NCBI RefSeq assembly: GCF_014926405.1
Contig: NZ_JACXXJ020000005.1
Coordinates: forward strand, 3,043,001-3,107,000
Direction: 5' to 3'
Length of the DNA: 64,000 nucleotides
Origin: Agrobacterium vitis
GTDB lineage: Bacteria > Pseudomonadota > Alphaproteobacteria > Rhizobiales > Rhizobiaceae
Shown here piece after piece: positions 36,207-45,680 of the stretch. The first letter of the stretch is position 1, and every line of letters begins with the position of its first letter. Under the pieces are notes generated by a model. It saw only the letters and a list, made by a program, of their open reading frames with translations. It did no database searches and had not been told where the DNA came from. A program made the translations under genes and the position numbers.

Positions 36207-37625
36207 TCACATATCCATGCGATGCGGCGTCCTGGCCTTTGCTTTGATTTCGTCGAAACTCCATTCTTTCAGCAGGCGGCCATTTTCCCAAACCGGCTGC
36301 AAATGATTGGTGCGACGGCCTAGATCCTCCAAAGCAATGGAGGCAAACTCGTCTCCCTCAACGATCACGGCGCGACGCCCAGGTTCCGGCATGCGTTCCT
36401 GCATCGTGACCGGACGGCGGGAAATGGGACGCCAACGCTCCTGCCCGTCCATGATGGCACTGCATTTCATCGTGAACGAATAGGTCGAGCGGCTGACCTT
36501 CTGCAATTGCGATGCACCGATGCCGAAGGAAATATTTTCCGCCGAAAAGCCCATGGCTTCCAGCCGACCAAGGATCATGGTGATATCGCGTAGCGACACG
36601 CCGTCCGCCTGCAAGACCCGCACCTTGTCATCCAGAACCTTATAGCCCTTGGCATTCAACCGCGTGCCGAACTGGTAGGCGAGCTGGGCCACCGTCTGGA
36701 CCGGAACATCGATCGGATCACCACTATCGGGCCGCACAATCAGCCTGCCGGGCTTGGAGCGCACTTTCTGTTGCAGCGTCTTGCCCCAGATTTCGGACAC
36801 TGCATTGTGAATGTCATAGCTGTCCGATACCACCGAATAGGCCGGATAATCGCCGAATCGGTCGATCATATTGGCGAAGGACTGCACTTCCTGGTCCTGG
36901 CCCCAGGCAATCATGGTAGTATGCTCCGAGGCCGGAATCGAAAGTCCAGCCATGGCAGCACCATAATAGCGGCGGGCGTAGAGCACGGCTTCCAGCGTAT
37001 CGGTGTGGTCGAAATGCAGCAGGTTGGCCACGCCGCCCAGCCCGGCCTGTTCCAGGCTGGCTGCACCGCGCGCGCCGTATTCGAACAGCCGCGAGCCAAT
37101 AACGCCCGCCGGGTCGTCACAGCTTTTATCGAGGAAGGGCTTCAAAGTCTGTTTCACATGGCGAAGCGAGCTGGCGACCGTGGACGGATACCACACCGCC
37201 CGCAACAGCGCCGTCTCAATATAGGAGGGCAACCAGAAGCAGGCCGGATCGGTATTAACCACCTGCACCATCGGCACGCCGCGATGCAGGAAGCTGCCCT
37301 CTGGCAGCGCCTCTATGCGCAAAGGCAGAAATCCACCATGGGCGGAGAGAATATAGTGCCAGCCGGCCTGGTCGAAAGGCTGGCCGTGCAGGGCGGCCAG
37401 TTCCTGCGCTTCATCAATATCGGCCTGGGTGATGGGCTGTGACAAATATTCCTTCAAGAACATCTGCAAGCCGAAAAACACCACTTCCGGCCGCAGGGAA
37501 GCACCACGCGTGGTGACATAGCCGCTCACCGCCCGGGTTCCGGGAGGATATTGCAGGAAATGCCCCAGCTTGTAGCTATCGGTGTTCAAGATCGGATTGA
37601 TACGGCTCATCAGGCTCACCGGCAT
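36207..37625 (-). CDS. nadV: Nicotinamide/nicotinate phosphoribosyltransferase (NadV/NAMPT-like)
   Basis: A 472-aa protein. NPILNTDSYKLGHFLQYPPGT at the N-terminus (phosphoribosyltransferase type II fold), ASEHTTM, the VVSDSYDIHNAV motif, RPDSGDP near the phosphoribosyl site and FGIGASQLQK are typical of the NAMPT/NadV branch rather than PncB. The enzyme joins nicotinamide (or nicotinate) to PRPP in NAD salvage. Assignment to nicotinamide is by family resemblance. No other NAD gene is nearby. The start could be ATG 37625 or the later ATG of MSRINPILN. Confidence 0.9.
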   Translation of the reverse strand: MPVSLMSRINPILNTDSYKLGHFLQYPPGTRAVSGYVTTRGASLRPEVVFFGLQMFLKEYLSQPITQADIDEAQELAALHGQPFDQAGWHYILSAHGGFLPLRIEALPEGSFLHRGVPMVQVVNTDPACFWLPSYIETALLRAVWYPSTVASSLRHVKQTLKPFLDKSCDDPAGVIGSRLFEYGARGAASLEQAGLGGVANLLHFDHTDTLEAVLYARRYYGAAMAGLSIPASEHTTMIAWGQDQEVQSFANMIDRFGDYPAYSVVSDSYDIHNAVSEIWGKTLQQKVRSKPGRLIVRPDSGDPIDVPVQTVAQLAYQFGTRLNAKGYKVLDDKVRVLQADGVSLRDITMILGRLEAMGFSAENISFGIGASQLQKVSRSTYSFTMKCSAIMDGQERWRPISRRPVTMQERMPEPGRRAVIVEGDEFASIALEDLGRRTNHLQPVWENGRLLKEWSFDEIKAKARTPHRMDM

Positions 37626-38013
37626 GTTGCAATCGGGCAGGGTTATGGTGCGGTGTATGCTACTTCATAATTCCCGAAACCGGAATCGATTTAAGGAGAA
37701 AATTAACCAGCAGATAGAGAGGATTACGGCGAAACACTCTCTCCGAGACGAGCAGATGAGAGCTTTAACATATTGTTAACCATGTGCAGCCATTCTATCC
37801 TGATAAGGTGATTCGCAACTGCCTTGCACGGCGTCCGATGCAATCCCGCGTAGCTGGAGTGCGACGGGTTTCAGGTCCGGTGCATAAGGTTCTGGGCCGA
37901 GGCAGCCGATATCAAAGCCGCATGAGCGGCTTTCCAGCACACTATGCCCTTAAACTCCGGATTGCATGGCCGGGCCTTGGTTGGCCAGGTCCTTTTGCAA
38001 AAAGGGATATGCT
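37626..38013. other. Intergenic region with family B repeat
   Basis: About 390 bases between divergent genes. It holds a family B repeat (37664-37715) and, further right, AT-rich sequence around 37765-37785 that could carry a promoter. No convincing gene was found. Confidence 0.4.
37664..37715. repeat. Dispersed palindromic repeat (family B), copy 2
   Basis: TTCATAATTCCCGAAACCGG, then AATCGATTTAAGGAGAAAATTA and CCAGCAG. It shares the core GGAATCGATTTAAGGAGAAAAT with copy 3 (inverted) at 45681-45734. The right arm is degraded (AACCAG in place of ATGCAG). Confidence 0.7.
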
Positions 38014-40152
38014 ATGTTGCCTCCCGTTCAAGCTTTATCGCGCACTGCGCCAAATTTTCACGACAGCGCCACCGAGGCCGCCCTGTCCGACACGGCCATG
38101 AGCGGCTTGACGAGCGATAGCATGATCCGGGTGGACCGCGAGGGCGGTTCGGCGATTGCCGGACGCATCAATAACCTCTTGCTCAACAGCCGGGAAAGCG
38201 TGCAGACGGATCTGGCGGAAATCGCCGATCTGGTCGGCCAATCGATCGGACTGAAGCGTGATCCCGGCGAAACCGACGCGGCCTTTGCCCAGCGCTTCGC
38301 GACAGCCCTTGCCAATCTGGACGACGGCCAAAGAGCACGGCTGCAAACGCAGTTGACCCAAGCCCTGAAAGGATTGCAGATCGAGGTCCTGTTGCGGGTT
38401 CTACAAAATACCGATGGTCCGGAAGCCGCTTTGCTATCCGCCTATATGGAAATCAAGCGCAACAATAGCGGTGATCTGAAGGCGCTGAACGTGGTTTCCT
38501 CCTATAGCCAAAATGGCGCGAGCCCATCCAACCCCCTGCCACCTCAATCCGCCGGGGCCCCGCCAGCATCGAGCCAGACAGCGGCACCGCAAACGTTAAA
38601 TCCTGCAACAGGGCAACAGGTGCCAGCTGCCAGGTTAAGCGAACAGTCTCCTGGCCCGGTTGCGGGACAACCCGTAACCGCGGCACTCGCAGCGCAAGGC
38701 TCGGCGGTCTCTACCGCGCAACCACAAGCCGAACAGGCGGCAGTCGTTGCTCAAACCGCGCCGATTGTGTCGGAACCGGAAGACGTCACCACGAACCGCA
38801 CGCCATCCACACCAGTTCTTGATGGTACGCAGGCGGAGGATACTCCGGCCCCTCGCAGCCTTTCGGCGCAAGCGCCCGTAAACCCTGAAGTGGCAGGGCG
38901 CCAGACGCCTTTGCAAGCTGTCCGCCCTGAAGCGCTTGCTTCCGCACTAGCGCTGGTGACAAACGAAACGGCAACGACAGGCACTGCACCAGCCACGGAC
39001 AACAGGTCAATTGCTGGCAATATGGCTCCTGAAACGGTTATGACCGGCATGGATGACCTGCCGGAGGAAACAAGCACGGGATTTGCGGCCAAAGCTGCCA
39101 CGGAGGCAGGCTTGAAAGCGCCAGCTTTCGACCGCAATGGCCAGACCGGACCCTCTGGAATGACTGGAACGCCCGTCGCCGGGGCGATGGGGAATAGTGC
39201 AGCATCGCCTCTTGCTACAGACCTTGCACAGACAGGGCGGGAAGCCGCGATGGATGGCCTGGCGACACAAGCGACGAACCGAGCCTATGGAGCTTTCACC
39301 ACATCCGCTCCATTGCAGGATAATCGCCAGGATGCGATCCCGCGCCGCAGCGATGATGGCACTGGCATCGATACAATGGTCGCCACCGTGCTGTCTTTGA
39401 AGGGCTGGATGGATGTAACAGGAGCATCACTCCAAGCCCCGGCGATGCCGGAAGAGGATTCCGACACGGATTTGCTGCGCCAAATGTTTTTCCAGACGGA
39501 GGATATGCAGGAGAATGAACAGAACGGTCTGCACCCTGCGATCAATGCTGATGCCCGCGCCAACCAGGCTACACTGCTGGAGATAAACCAAAGGCGTTTA
39601 AGCCAGATGCAAGCTGGCCAGATGCAGGCACATTCCTCGGCAAACCAGACGCCAGCCGGCGACGCGCAGGCGGAGTTGGTTTCCGTACGGCAAGAAGAGA
39701 TTATCCGTGAGCAGGCCATTCTATCGCTTGCCGGAGCACAGGCCATAGTGCATGCGTCGGTTTTGCATGTGCCGCCCTTCGTGCCGTTTCCGGTGGTGAG
39801 CTATCTCGCGGTTCAGGATGAACCCGGTCGCGGCAAGACTGAGACTGTGGATGCCATTGAGGCTCTGGGCGACGACGACGCGCATCAGGACAACAACGGC
39901 CAGCACCAGCGCGACGGCTCTGCCGAGGATGAGGAGACGGCGGAAGAAGACGGCGCCAGCGCGGCAGAAACCCTATCCGAAAGCCAGTCTTATGTCCTGA
40001 GCGACGATGTGACGCTTGAAACAGCCGACCACACCGACGTGCTGGAGCTTGAGACAGAACATTATACTGCCCCGACCTTGGCGCTAGCGGCGCCGCAGGA
40101 AGACGCCCTACCCGCCGAAGCGCTCTATTGGCGGATCGCCGATCTGGCCTGA
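38014..40152 (+). CDS. Large low-complexity hypothetical protein
   Basis: A 712-aa protein. An ordered N-terminal part (about 1-150; GRINNLLLNSRESVQTDLAE, QLTQALKGLQIEVLLRVLQ) is followed by about 250 residues rich in Ala, Pro, Gln and Thr, then a Gln/Met-rich stretch and an acidic C-terminal region ending EALYWRIADLA. No membrane segment, signal peptide or named domain is recognised. The length and Ala/Gln/Pro bias resemble hook-length-control (FliK-type) proteins, but no motif supports that. The start ATG 38014 follows AAAAAGGGA. Confidence 0.75.
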   Translation: MLPPVQALSRTAPNFHDSATEAALSDTAMSGLTSDSMIRVDREGGSAIAGRINNLLLNSRESVQTDLAEIADLVGQSIGLKRDPGETDAAFAQRFATALANLDDGQRARLQTQLTQALKGLQIEVLLRVLQNTDGPEAALLSAYMEIKRNNSGDLKALNVVSSYSQNGASPSNPLPPQSAGAPPASSQTAAPQTLNPATGQQVPAARLSEQSPGPVAGQPVTAALAAQGSAVSTAQPQAEQAAVVAQTAPIVSEPEDVTTNRTPSTPVLDGTQAEDTPAPRSLSAQAPVNPEVAGRQTPLQAVRPEALASALALVTNETATTGTAPATDNRSIAGNMAPETVMTGMDDLPEETSTGFAAKAATEAGLKAPAFDRNGQTGPSGMTGTPVAGAMGNSAASPLATDLAQTGREAAMDGLATQATNRAYGAFTTSAPLQDNRQDAIPRRSDDGTGIDTMVATVLSLKGWMDVTGASLQAPAMPEEDSDTDLLRQMFFQTEDMQENEQNGLHPAINADARANQATLLEINQRRLSQMQAGQMQAHSSANQTPAGDAQAELVSVRQEEIIREQAILSLAGAQAIVHASVLHVPPFVPFPVVSYLAVQDEPGRGKTETVDAIEALGDDDAHQDNNGQHQRDGSAEDEETAEEDGASAAETLSESQSYVLSDDVTLETADHTDVLELETEHYTAPTLALAAPQEDALPAEALYWRIADLA

Positions 40153-40198
40153 GTTTTTATAGCGCTCCCATTCTGGCTTTGTACGCAAAACCTTCGCA

Positions 40199-41146
40199 TC
40201 ACGCGCCCAGCAGCCACGCCCAGAACGTGACGGAAAACACACCAAGTGCTGTTGTAATGGTGATGGTCGAGGCGGCCAGCGCATGACCGACCCCAAACCG
40301 ATTGGCGATCAGCCAAGCGTTGACGCCCGTCGGCACGGAAGACGTCAGCACAAGCGCCATGGTCCATTCATGCGGCAAATGCAGAAGGTGGCAGGCCATC
40401 CACACGGATGCGGGCATCAGGACCAATTTCAAAGCCGAGGTAACGCTGGCAATACCGACATTGCCGGTGACACGATATTTGGTCAGCGCCATGCCCAGCG
40501 AAATCAGCGCCGCCGGCCCAGCCATGGCGGAGATCTGACTGAGCACGGTCTCAATCGTCGCCGGAATTGGCAAGCCGATCACATGCACCATAAGTCCGAT
40601 GGCAAGACCAATCACCAGAGGATTGGTGACAAGATTGCGCCCGACCTGGCGCAAGACGGCGAGCATTCCCCGCAATTGCACCCCGCTTTCCCGGCGCTCG
40701 GCATGTTCCATCAAGACTGTACCGATCACCATCATCAAAGGCAGATGGACGGCCAGCAGAATGGAGAGGGCAACGATACCGTCATTGCCAAGCATGCGGC
40801 TGACCAGGGGCAGGCCGATGAAGACATTATTGGCAAAGGCTGAAGACACCCCCGCCAGCACACCGATCCGCTGGTCGCGGCCAAAAACCCGCGTCGCCAC
40901 GAGATGGCCGATGGTCCAGGTGACACCTACTCCGGCAAAATAGGCAATCCACAAACGAAAAGGCGATGCGCCCTGAAAATCAGCCTGGGTAATCGTATGC
41001 AGCAGCAGAACCGGCACCGCGACCTTGAAAACAAATTCGCTTAAGGCATCACCGATATCCACGTTCAGGAACCGGCTGCGCACCAGCGCCCAGCCGGAAA
41101 AAATCAGCAGGAAAATCGGCAGGACATTCAGGGTTATTTCGGTCAT
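40199..41146 (-). CDS. AEC family transporter (auxin efflux carrier type)
   Basis: A 315-aa protein with about ten membrane segments in two inverted halves, beginning LNVLPIFLLIFSGWALVR, with NPLVIGLAIGL in the middle and GVNAWLIANRFGVG near the end, all typical of the PF03547 family. Bacterial members move malate, malonate or other organic acids; the substrate is not evident. It stands alone, convergent with the gene at 38014. Confidence 0.9.
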   Translation of the reverse strand: MTEITLNVLPIFLLIFSGWALVRSRFLNVDIGDALSEFVFKVAVPVLLLHTITQADFQGASPFRLWIAYFAGVGVTWTIGHLVATRVFGRDQRIGVLAGVSSAFANNVFIGLPLVSRMLGNDGIVALSILLAVHLPLMMVIGTVLMEHAERRESGVQLRGMLAVLRQVGRNLVTNPLVIGLAIGLMVHVIGLPIPATIETVLSQISAMAGPAALISLGMALTKYRVTGNVGIASVTSALKLVLMPASVWMACHLLHLPHEWTMALVLTSSVPTGVNAWLIANRFGVGHALAASTITITTALGVFSVTFWAWLLGA

Positions 41147-41258
41147 GTAATCGATCTGTTCCGGTGGAAGAGCATCGGTGGGGCAGCAGAGAGCCGCAGG
41201 TCATGACGCAAAAAGGCGCCGTTGAGGGTTAAACGATCAAATCCCAAACTGTGATGTT

Positions 41259-41753
41259 TTAGTCCTGACCGGACAACTTGACCTGCTTGAAGCGATCCTC
41301 GAATTCCTGACGCAGGGCGCGGCGCTCACGAGCCGCCTTTTCCCGCCGGATTTTCGCTGGCGTCTCGGGACAGAAGGACGGAACGGCGGTCGGCTTGCCC
41401 TCGGCATCCACGGCAACCATGGTGAAATAACAGGAATTGGTATGGCGGCGTTCACCGGTGCGGATTTCCTCCGCCTCGACCCGAATGCCGATTTCCATTG
41501 ATGTGCGCCCGGCATAATTGACGGATGCGCGGAACGTCACCAGTTCACCGACATGGATCGGTTGGCGAAACACCACCTGGTCCACCGACAGCGTCACCGC
41601 ATATTGCTGGGAAAAGCGCGAGGCGCAGGAATAGGCGACCCGGTCAAGAATGTTCAGCAGCGCGCCACCATGCACCTTGCCGGAAAAATTCGCCATATCC
41701 GGCGTCATCAATACCACCATTTCAAGTTCGCTGGGGTCGTGGCCACGGTCCAT
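41259..41753 (-). CDS. Acyl-CoA thioesterase, hot-dog fold (YciA type)
   Basis: A 164-aa protein with one hot-dog domain (about 8-125): MTPDMANFSGKVHGGALLN carries the catalytic Asn/His/Gly region, and GELVTFRASVNYAGRTSMEIG the second strand set. The C-terminal 35 residues are strongly charged. It hydrolyses acyl-CoA; the chain length is not predictable. ATG 41753 follows AAAGGATG. It is read in the same direction as, and lies downstream of, the phosphomannomutase gene, 164 bases away. Confidence 0.92.
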   Translation of the reverse strand: MDRGHDPSELEMVVLMTPDMANFSGKVHGGALLNILDRVAYSCASRFSQQYAVTLSVDQVVFRQPIHVGELVTFRASVNYAGRTSMEIGIRVEAEEIRTGERRHTNSCYFTMVAVDAEGKPTAVPSFCPETPAKIRREKAARERRALRQEFEDRFKQVKLSGQD

Positions 41754-41917
41754 CGGTCATCCTTTTGCAATAAAATCGGTCCTGCACATGATGTAACCGC
41801 AGCAGGCACGCGGCGGAAGCAAAAAGCGCATGACCATCCCTCGCGCTCGACGGACAGCATCCCGCCGGGAACCGCATCACCTTGTTTATCGGCTTGATTT
41901 GCATGCCTTTGGGTTTG

Positions 41918-43366
41918 TCAATCTGGCCATTTCGCCAGCAAGCCAAGACCTTGGTCCAGCAGACTGGCCGCCGATGCATGGTCGCTTGCCTCAACATAAC
42001 AGCGCATTTCCGGGGCGTTGCCGGAAGGGCGGAAATGGATGACCCTGTTATCATCGAGCGTCACCCGCAAACCATCGATATCGCTGGTTTCGCGCACACC
42101 CCCTATAGGCGCCAGGAAACTATGCAGGTTTTCGTCCGAGCCGCGCAGAAACGCCATCAACGCACTGCTTTTGTCCAAGGCATAGTGCTCAAGACGGTCA
42201 GAAAGGGCAATCGGCAGGCGATAGTCTGACACCACGGCAGAGAGTGTCTGTCCGGTGCTCGCCGCTACATAAAGCGCTGCCAGGATAGGCATAACACAAT
42301 CGCGGGTCGGCAGAGCGGCAAGCCTGCCGTCATGGATGGTGAAATCGGAGGCCAGCATCACGCCGCCATTCGCCTCAAAGCCGATCACGCCGCTTTCACC
42401 CACTGAGAGCGCCGCATTCATAGCGGAAATCACATAAGGAGAGCCGACGCGGGTGCGCAGGACCTTAAACCCGCTTGCGGCTTCAATGCCGGAATTGGAG
42501 GTAACGGGTGTTGCAATCACCTTGGCGCCCAGCAGGTTTGCCGTGATCAGCCCCAGCAGATCCCCCCGCAAGGGCGCGCCCTTTTCATCGGCCACCAGCG
42601 GACGGTCGGCATCGCCATCGGTGGAGACGATGGCATCCAGGCCATGCTCGCTTGCCCAGGCGGAAAGCTTGCCGATTGTGTCCGGGGATACCGCTTCGGT
42701 ATCAACAGGAACGAAGACCTCTGAGCGTCCCAGCGGCAGGACGGATGCGCCATAGCCCTCAAGCAGGGTCACCAGCATGTCACGCGCCACGCTGCTATGC
42801 TGATAGACGCCGATTTTCATGCCGGCAAAGGCGGCAGGGGGCAGTACAGCCATGTTGCGTTTCAGAAACAGGTCGACGGCAATGGCGTATCGGTCTTCGC
42901 CTGCGCCATGCTCAACGTGGTTAGCGCGCTCATCAGCCGCCAACTCGGCGGCAAGGGCAGTGATCGCCTCTTCATCAGCCTTGTCGATTTCTCCATCCGG
43001 CCGATAAAATTTGATGCCGTTGCGGTCGGCCGGAATGTGGGAGCCTGTCACCATCAGCGAGGCTGCACCGATCCGGCTGCCATAAAAGGCCAGCGCCGGC
43101 GTGGGAATGGCCCCACAATCAACCGGAACCAGCCCTTCCCGTTGCAGCGCACCCATGCAGGTGGCAGCGATTTCCGGGCTGGAGGGGCGAAAATCCTGGC
43201 CGATCAGCACGGTCGCGCCCGGCTTGGCATAGCCCTTGGCAAGCAGCATTCTGGCAAATGCCGTCGCATGCAGAGCCGAAACGCTGCCAACCAGGTCCAA
43301 AGACAGACCGCGCAGTCCGCTGGTGCCGAATTTTACCGCCATAGGGTCAAGCCTCGCTGTCATCAA
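41918..43366 (-). CDS. Phosphomannomutase / phosphoglucomutase family enzyme
   Basis: A 482-aa alpha-D-phosphohexomutase with all four domains. MAVKFGTSGLRG is at the N-terminus. The phosphoserine loop reads TGSHIP (Ser109), a change from the common TASHNP. The metal loop is DGDADR, the sugar-binding loop is GFEANGG, and the phosphate loop is RPSGNAPEMR. It interconverts hexose 6- and 1-phosphates, probably mannose, for GDP-mannose and polysaccharides. The altered serine loop (Gly108, Ile111) occurs in some rhizobial members, so the substrate should not be assumed. Confidence 0.93.
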   Translation of the reverse strand: MMTARLDPMAVKFGTSGLRGLSLDLVGSVSALHATAFARMLLAKGYAKPGATVLIGQDFRPSSPEIAATCMGALQREGLVPVDCGAIPTPALAFYGSRIGAASLMVTGSHIPADRNGIKFYRPDGEIDKADEEAITALAAELAADERANHVEHGAGEDRYAIAVDLFLKRNMAVLPPAAFAGMKIGVYQHSSVARDMLVTLLEGYGASVLPLGRSEVFVPVDTEAVSPDTIGKLSAWASEHGLDAIVSTDGDADRPLVADEKGAPLRGDLLGLITANLLGAKVIATPVTSNSGIEAASGFKVLRTRVGSPYVISAMNAALSVGESGVIGFEANGGVMLASDFTIHDGRLAALPTRDCVMPILAALYVAASTGQTLSAVVSDYRLPIALSDRLEHYALDKSSALMAFLRGSDENLHSFLAPIGGVRETSDIDGLRVTLDDNRVIHFRPSGNAPEMRCYVEASDHASAASLLDQGLGLLAKWPD

Positions 43367-44041
43367 GTCATCGCACCAATCCTCCGCGCGGTCATCGCGC
43401 TAAGGTTTGCCCAGACTGTTTAAACCAATTCAAAGCAGACGAAAGCATCGTTTATGCATCGAACCGGATAAGATGGACAGAAGAGAGAAGACACCGAAGC
43501 CAGAACGCAAAAGAGCCCGACGCGGGAGGAGGATGCGTCGGGCTCTTGAACTTGATCGGCAATTGGGAGGAGGAGTATCGCCGATCCCTTCAAAGCGACA
43601 CTGGGAGGAGGAGTGCGTCGCTTCGATGATTTCAATATAGAGGATTTCCCAGGGATGAATATCGTTAATACCGCATTGCAGCAATGTATTCAGCGCATAG
43701 CGAAAGCATGAAAATACCGGCGTTTGACGAAATCTATCCATAAACGGAGCCCTTTTACCCTCCATCGCCGATCATCAGCTAGGGAATGAGTAGAATTTGC
43801 GCACTTCCAATCGAGACGATTGCATAGCCACCGGATCAAGCGCGAGCAGAGTTGGAAGATTGCCCACGAGACCTATCGGCGCAATGGCCTGACAGACAAA
43901 GCCCCCCGCTGGAAGCCAAGCTCGAAAACCAAGCCTGCATGGACCTTAGAAAGACCCAAAAACCGTCCTAGGAAAACCAGATCCTCGCCGATATAAATTT
44001 TGCACATCGCGTCCGTGGCAAAACAAGCAAAGACCTCATCC
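43367..44041. other. Intergenic region holding a candidate sRNA
   Basis: About 675 bases between the mutase and the formylglycine hydrolase. The candidate sRNA (about 43507-43630, minus strand) occupies the left part. Bases 43640-44041 contain short frames only; none looks coding. No promoter for the hydrolase is obvious. Confidence 0.5.
43507..43630 (-). ncRNA. Candidate sRNA with three CUCCUCCC-loop hairpins (cuckoo/αr14-like)
   Basis: Three hairpins in a row, each presenting UCCUCCUCCC in its loop on the minus strand. Hairpin 1 (43593-43623) has AAGCGAC/GTCGCTT arms; hairpin 2 (43554-43586) has GATCGGC/GCCGATC arms; hairpin 3 (43511-43547) has a perfect 13-base-pair stem AAGAGCCCGACGC and is followed by U residues, like a terminator. 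The loop sequence is an anti-Shine-Dalgarno. This is the described hallmark of the cuckoo (CcsR/αr14) sRNA family of alphaproteobacteria. The minus strand is chosen from the loop polarity and the U-tract. The 5' end is uncertain. Confidence 0.75.
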
Positions 44042-45568
44042 ATGCAGAAAAAGCCGAATATCCTGCTGATCACCGCGGACCAATGGCGGGGCGATTGCCT
44101 GTCAGCGGTCGGCCATCCCGTGGTGCAGACCCCCAATGTTGACCGGTTGGCGGCAGAAGGCCTGTTGTTTCATCGACATTTCGCCGCAGCCGCCCCTTGC
44201 TCGCCGGCGCGGGCGGCGATCTATACCGGGCTTTACCAGATGAACAACCGGGTCTGTCGCAACGGCTCGCCACTCGATGCCCGTTTCGACACGGTGGCGC
44301 TGGCGGCACGCCGGGCCGGTTACGATCCGACGCTGTTTGGCTATACCGATGTATCTCTCGATCCGCGCCACCTGCCCCCCGCCGACCCGCATCTGACCAG
44401 TTACGAGGGCGTGTTGCCGGGCTTTACGGTTGGGCAATTGCTGCTGGAAGATGATCGGCAATGGCTGAGCTGGTTGAAAACCCGGCGCGGCGGCGTGCGG
44501 CCCGGGCGCGAACTCCATCAGACCGGGCAGGAGCGGCCAGTCCAGCCCAATCAGGAACCACCGGCCTATAGTGCGGAAGAAACCCCGACCGCGTTTCTGG
44601 CCGAGGCTTTCCTGAACTGGCGCGAGGAGCAGACGCGCCCGTGGTTTGCGCATATTTCCTTCCTGCGCCCACATCCGCCCTTCTGTGTTCCCGAACCCTA
44701 TAACCGGATGTTTACGCCGGGCAGTGGACCCAAACCTGTGCGTCATCCGACGCTGGAAGCGGAAATGGCCGTGCATCCACTGGCAGAGCTGATGCTGCCG
44801 CAGCTGCCTCAATCCTCTTTCATTGCCGGCGCCGAAGGCCGCGTCTGCGACTGGAGTTCAGAACAGATCGACGTAATCCGCGCCACCTATTACGGCATGA
44901 TCGCCGAGGTCGATGCCCAATTTGGCCGGATCATTGATGCCCTGAAAGACAGCGGCACCTGGGACGACACAATCATCGTCTTCACCTCCGACCATGCCGA
45001 AATGCTGGGTGACCACTGGATGCTGGGCAAGGGCGGTGTCTATGATGGCAGCTATCACATTCCACTGGTGATCCGCGATCCGGCGAACACTAGCACCCAC
45101 GGGCAAGTGGTGGAAACCTTCACCAGCGCCGCCGACCTGATGCCGACGCTGCTGGACCGGATGGGCGTCAGCCCGCTCAATCATCAGGACGGCGGTTCCC
45201 TGCTACCATTTCTTGCTGGCACACGGCCTGATGACTGGCGAGACCACGCGTTCTGGGAGTTCGATTTTCGGGAAGTGGTGACAAATTCCACGGAGAATGC
45301 CCTCGGTCTGAAATCCAGCCAGTGCAATCTCGCCGTGATCCGTGACGAAAAATTCAAATATGTGCATTTTGCCGGAATGCCACCGCTGCTGTTCGATCTT
45401 CAGGCTGACCCGGGCGAGTTGACCAACCTAGCAGAGGACCCGGCATATGGTGCGATAAGGCTGCATTATGCCGAAAAGCTGTTATCGCTTCGCGCCGAGC
45501 ATCTGGACCAGACCTTGGCCTATACCGAGCTTTGCGACGAAGGACCGGTGAGCAATCCGAAACTGTGA
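44042..45568 (+). CDS. Formylglycine-dependent hydrolase: phosphonate monoester hydrolase / sulfatase
   Basis: A 508-aa alkaline phosphatase superfamily enzyme. The sulfatase motif CSPAR (Cys53-Arg57) provides the cysteine that is converted to formylglycine; Asp13 (LLITADQWRG) and HAEMLGDHWMLGKGG supply metal and substrate residues. NILLITADQWRGDCL and the overall length fit the phosphonate monoester hydrolases known from Rhizobium and Burkholderia, which also act on phosphodiesters and sulfates. The physiological substrate is unknown. Start ATG 44042 (MQKKPNIL) is chosen over 44000. A formylglycine-generating enzyme is needed and is not encoded here. Confidence 0.9.
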   Translation: MQKKPNILLITADQWRGDCLSAVGHPVVQTPNVDRLAAEGLLFHRHFAAAAPCSPARAAIYTGLYQMNNRVCRNGSPLDARFDTVALAARRAGYDPTLFGYTDVSLDPRHLPPADPHLTSYEGVLPGFTVGQLLLEDDRQWLSWLKTRRGGVRPGRELHQTGQERPVQPNQEPPAYSAEETPTAFLAEAFLNWREEQTRPWFAHISFLRPHPPFCVPEPYNRMFTPGSGPKPVRHPTLEAEMAVHPLAELMLPQLPQSSFIAGAEGRVCDWSSEQIDVIRATYYGMIAEVDAQFGRIIDALKDSGTWDDTIIVFTSDHAEMLGDHWMLGKGGVYDGSYHIPLVIRDPANTSTHGQVVETFTSAADLMPTLLDRMGVSPLNHQDGGSLLPFLAGTRPDDWRDHAFWEFDFREVVTNSTENALGLKSSQCNLAVIRDEKFKYVHFAGMPPLLFDLQADPGELTNLAEDPAYGAIRLHYAEKLLSLRAEHLDQTLAYTELCDEGPVSNPKL

Positions 45569-45680
45569 CGTGATGATTTCAGGCGTGGTTCTTGATATTC
45601 GGTATCGCTGCACGACTGTTTCCGCTATACAGCGCCGTGCGCCATATATGGCGCACAAAGGTTCGCTGTAGCGCTTTATA

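Noticed and set aside
43511..43623. Three hairpins read as three separate terminators or a mini CRISPR.
   Set aside because: They share loops, not stems, and only the last has a U-tract. The pattern fits a single structured RNA better.
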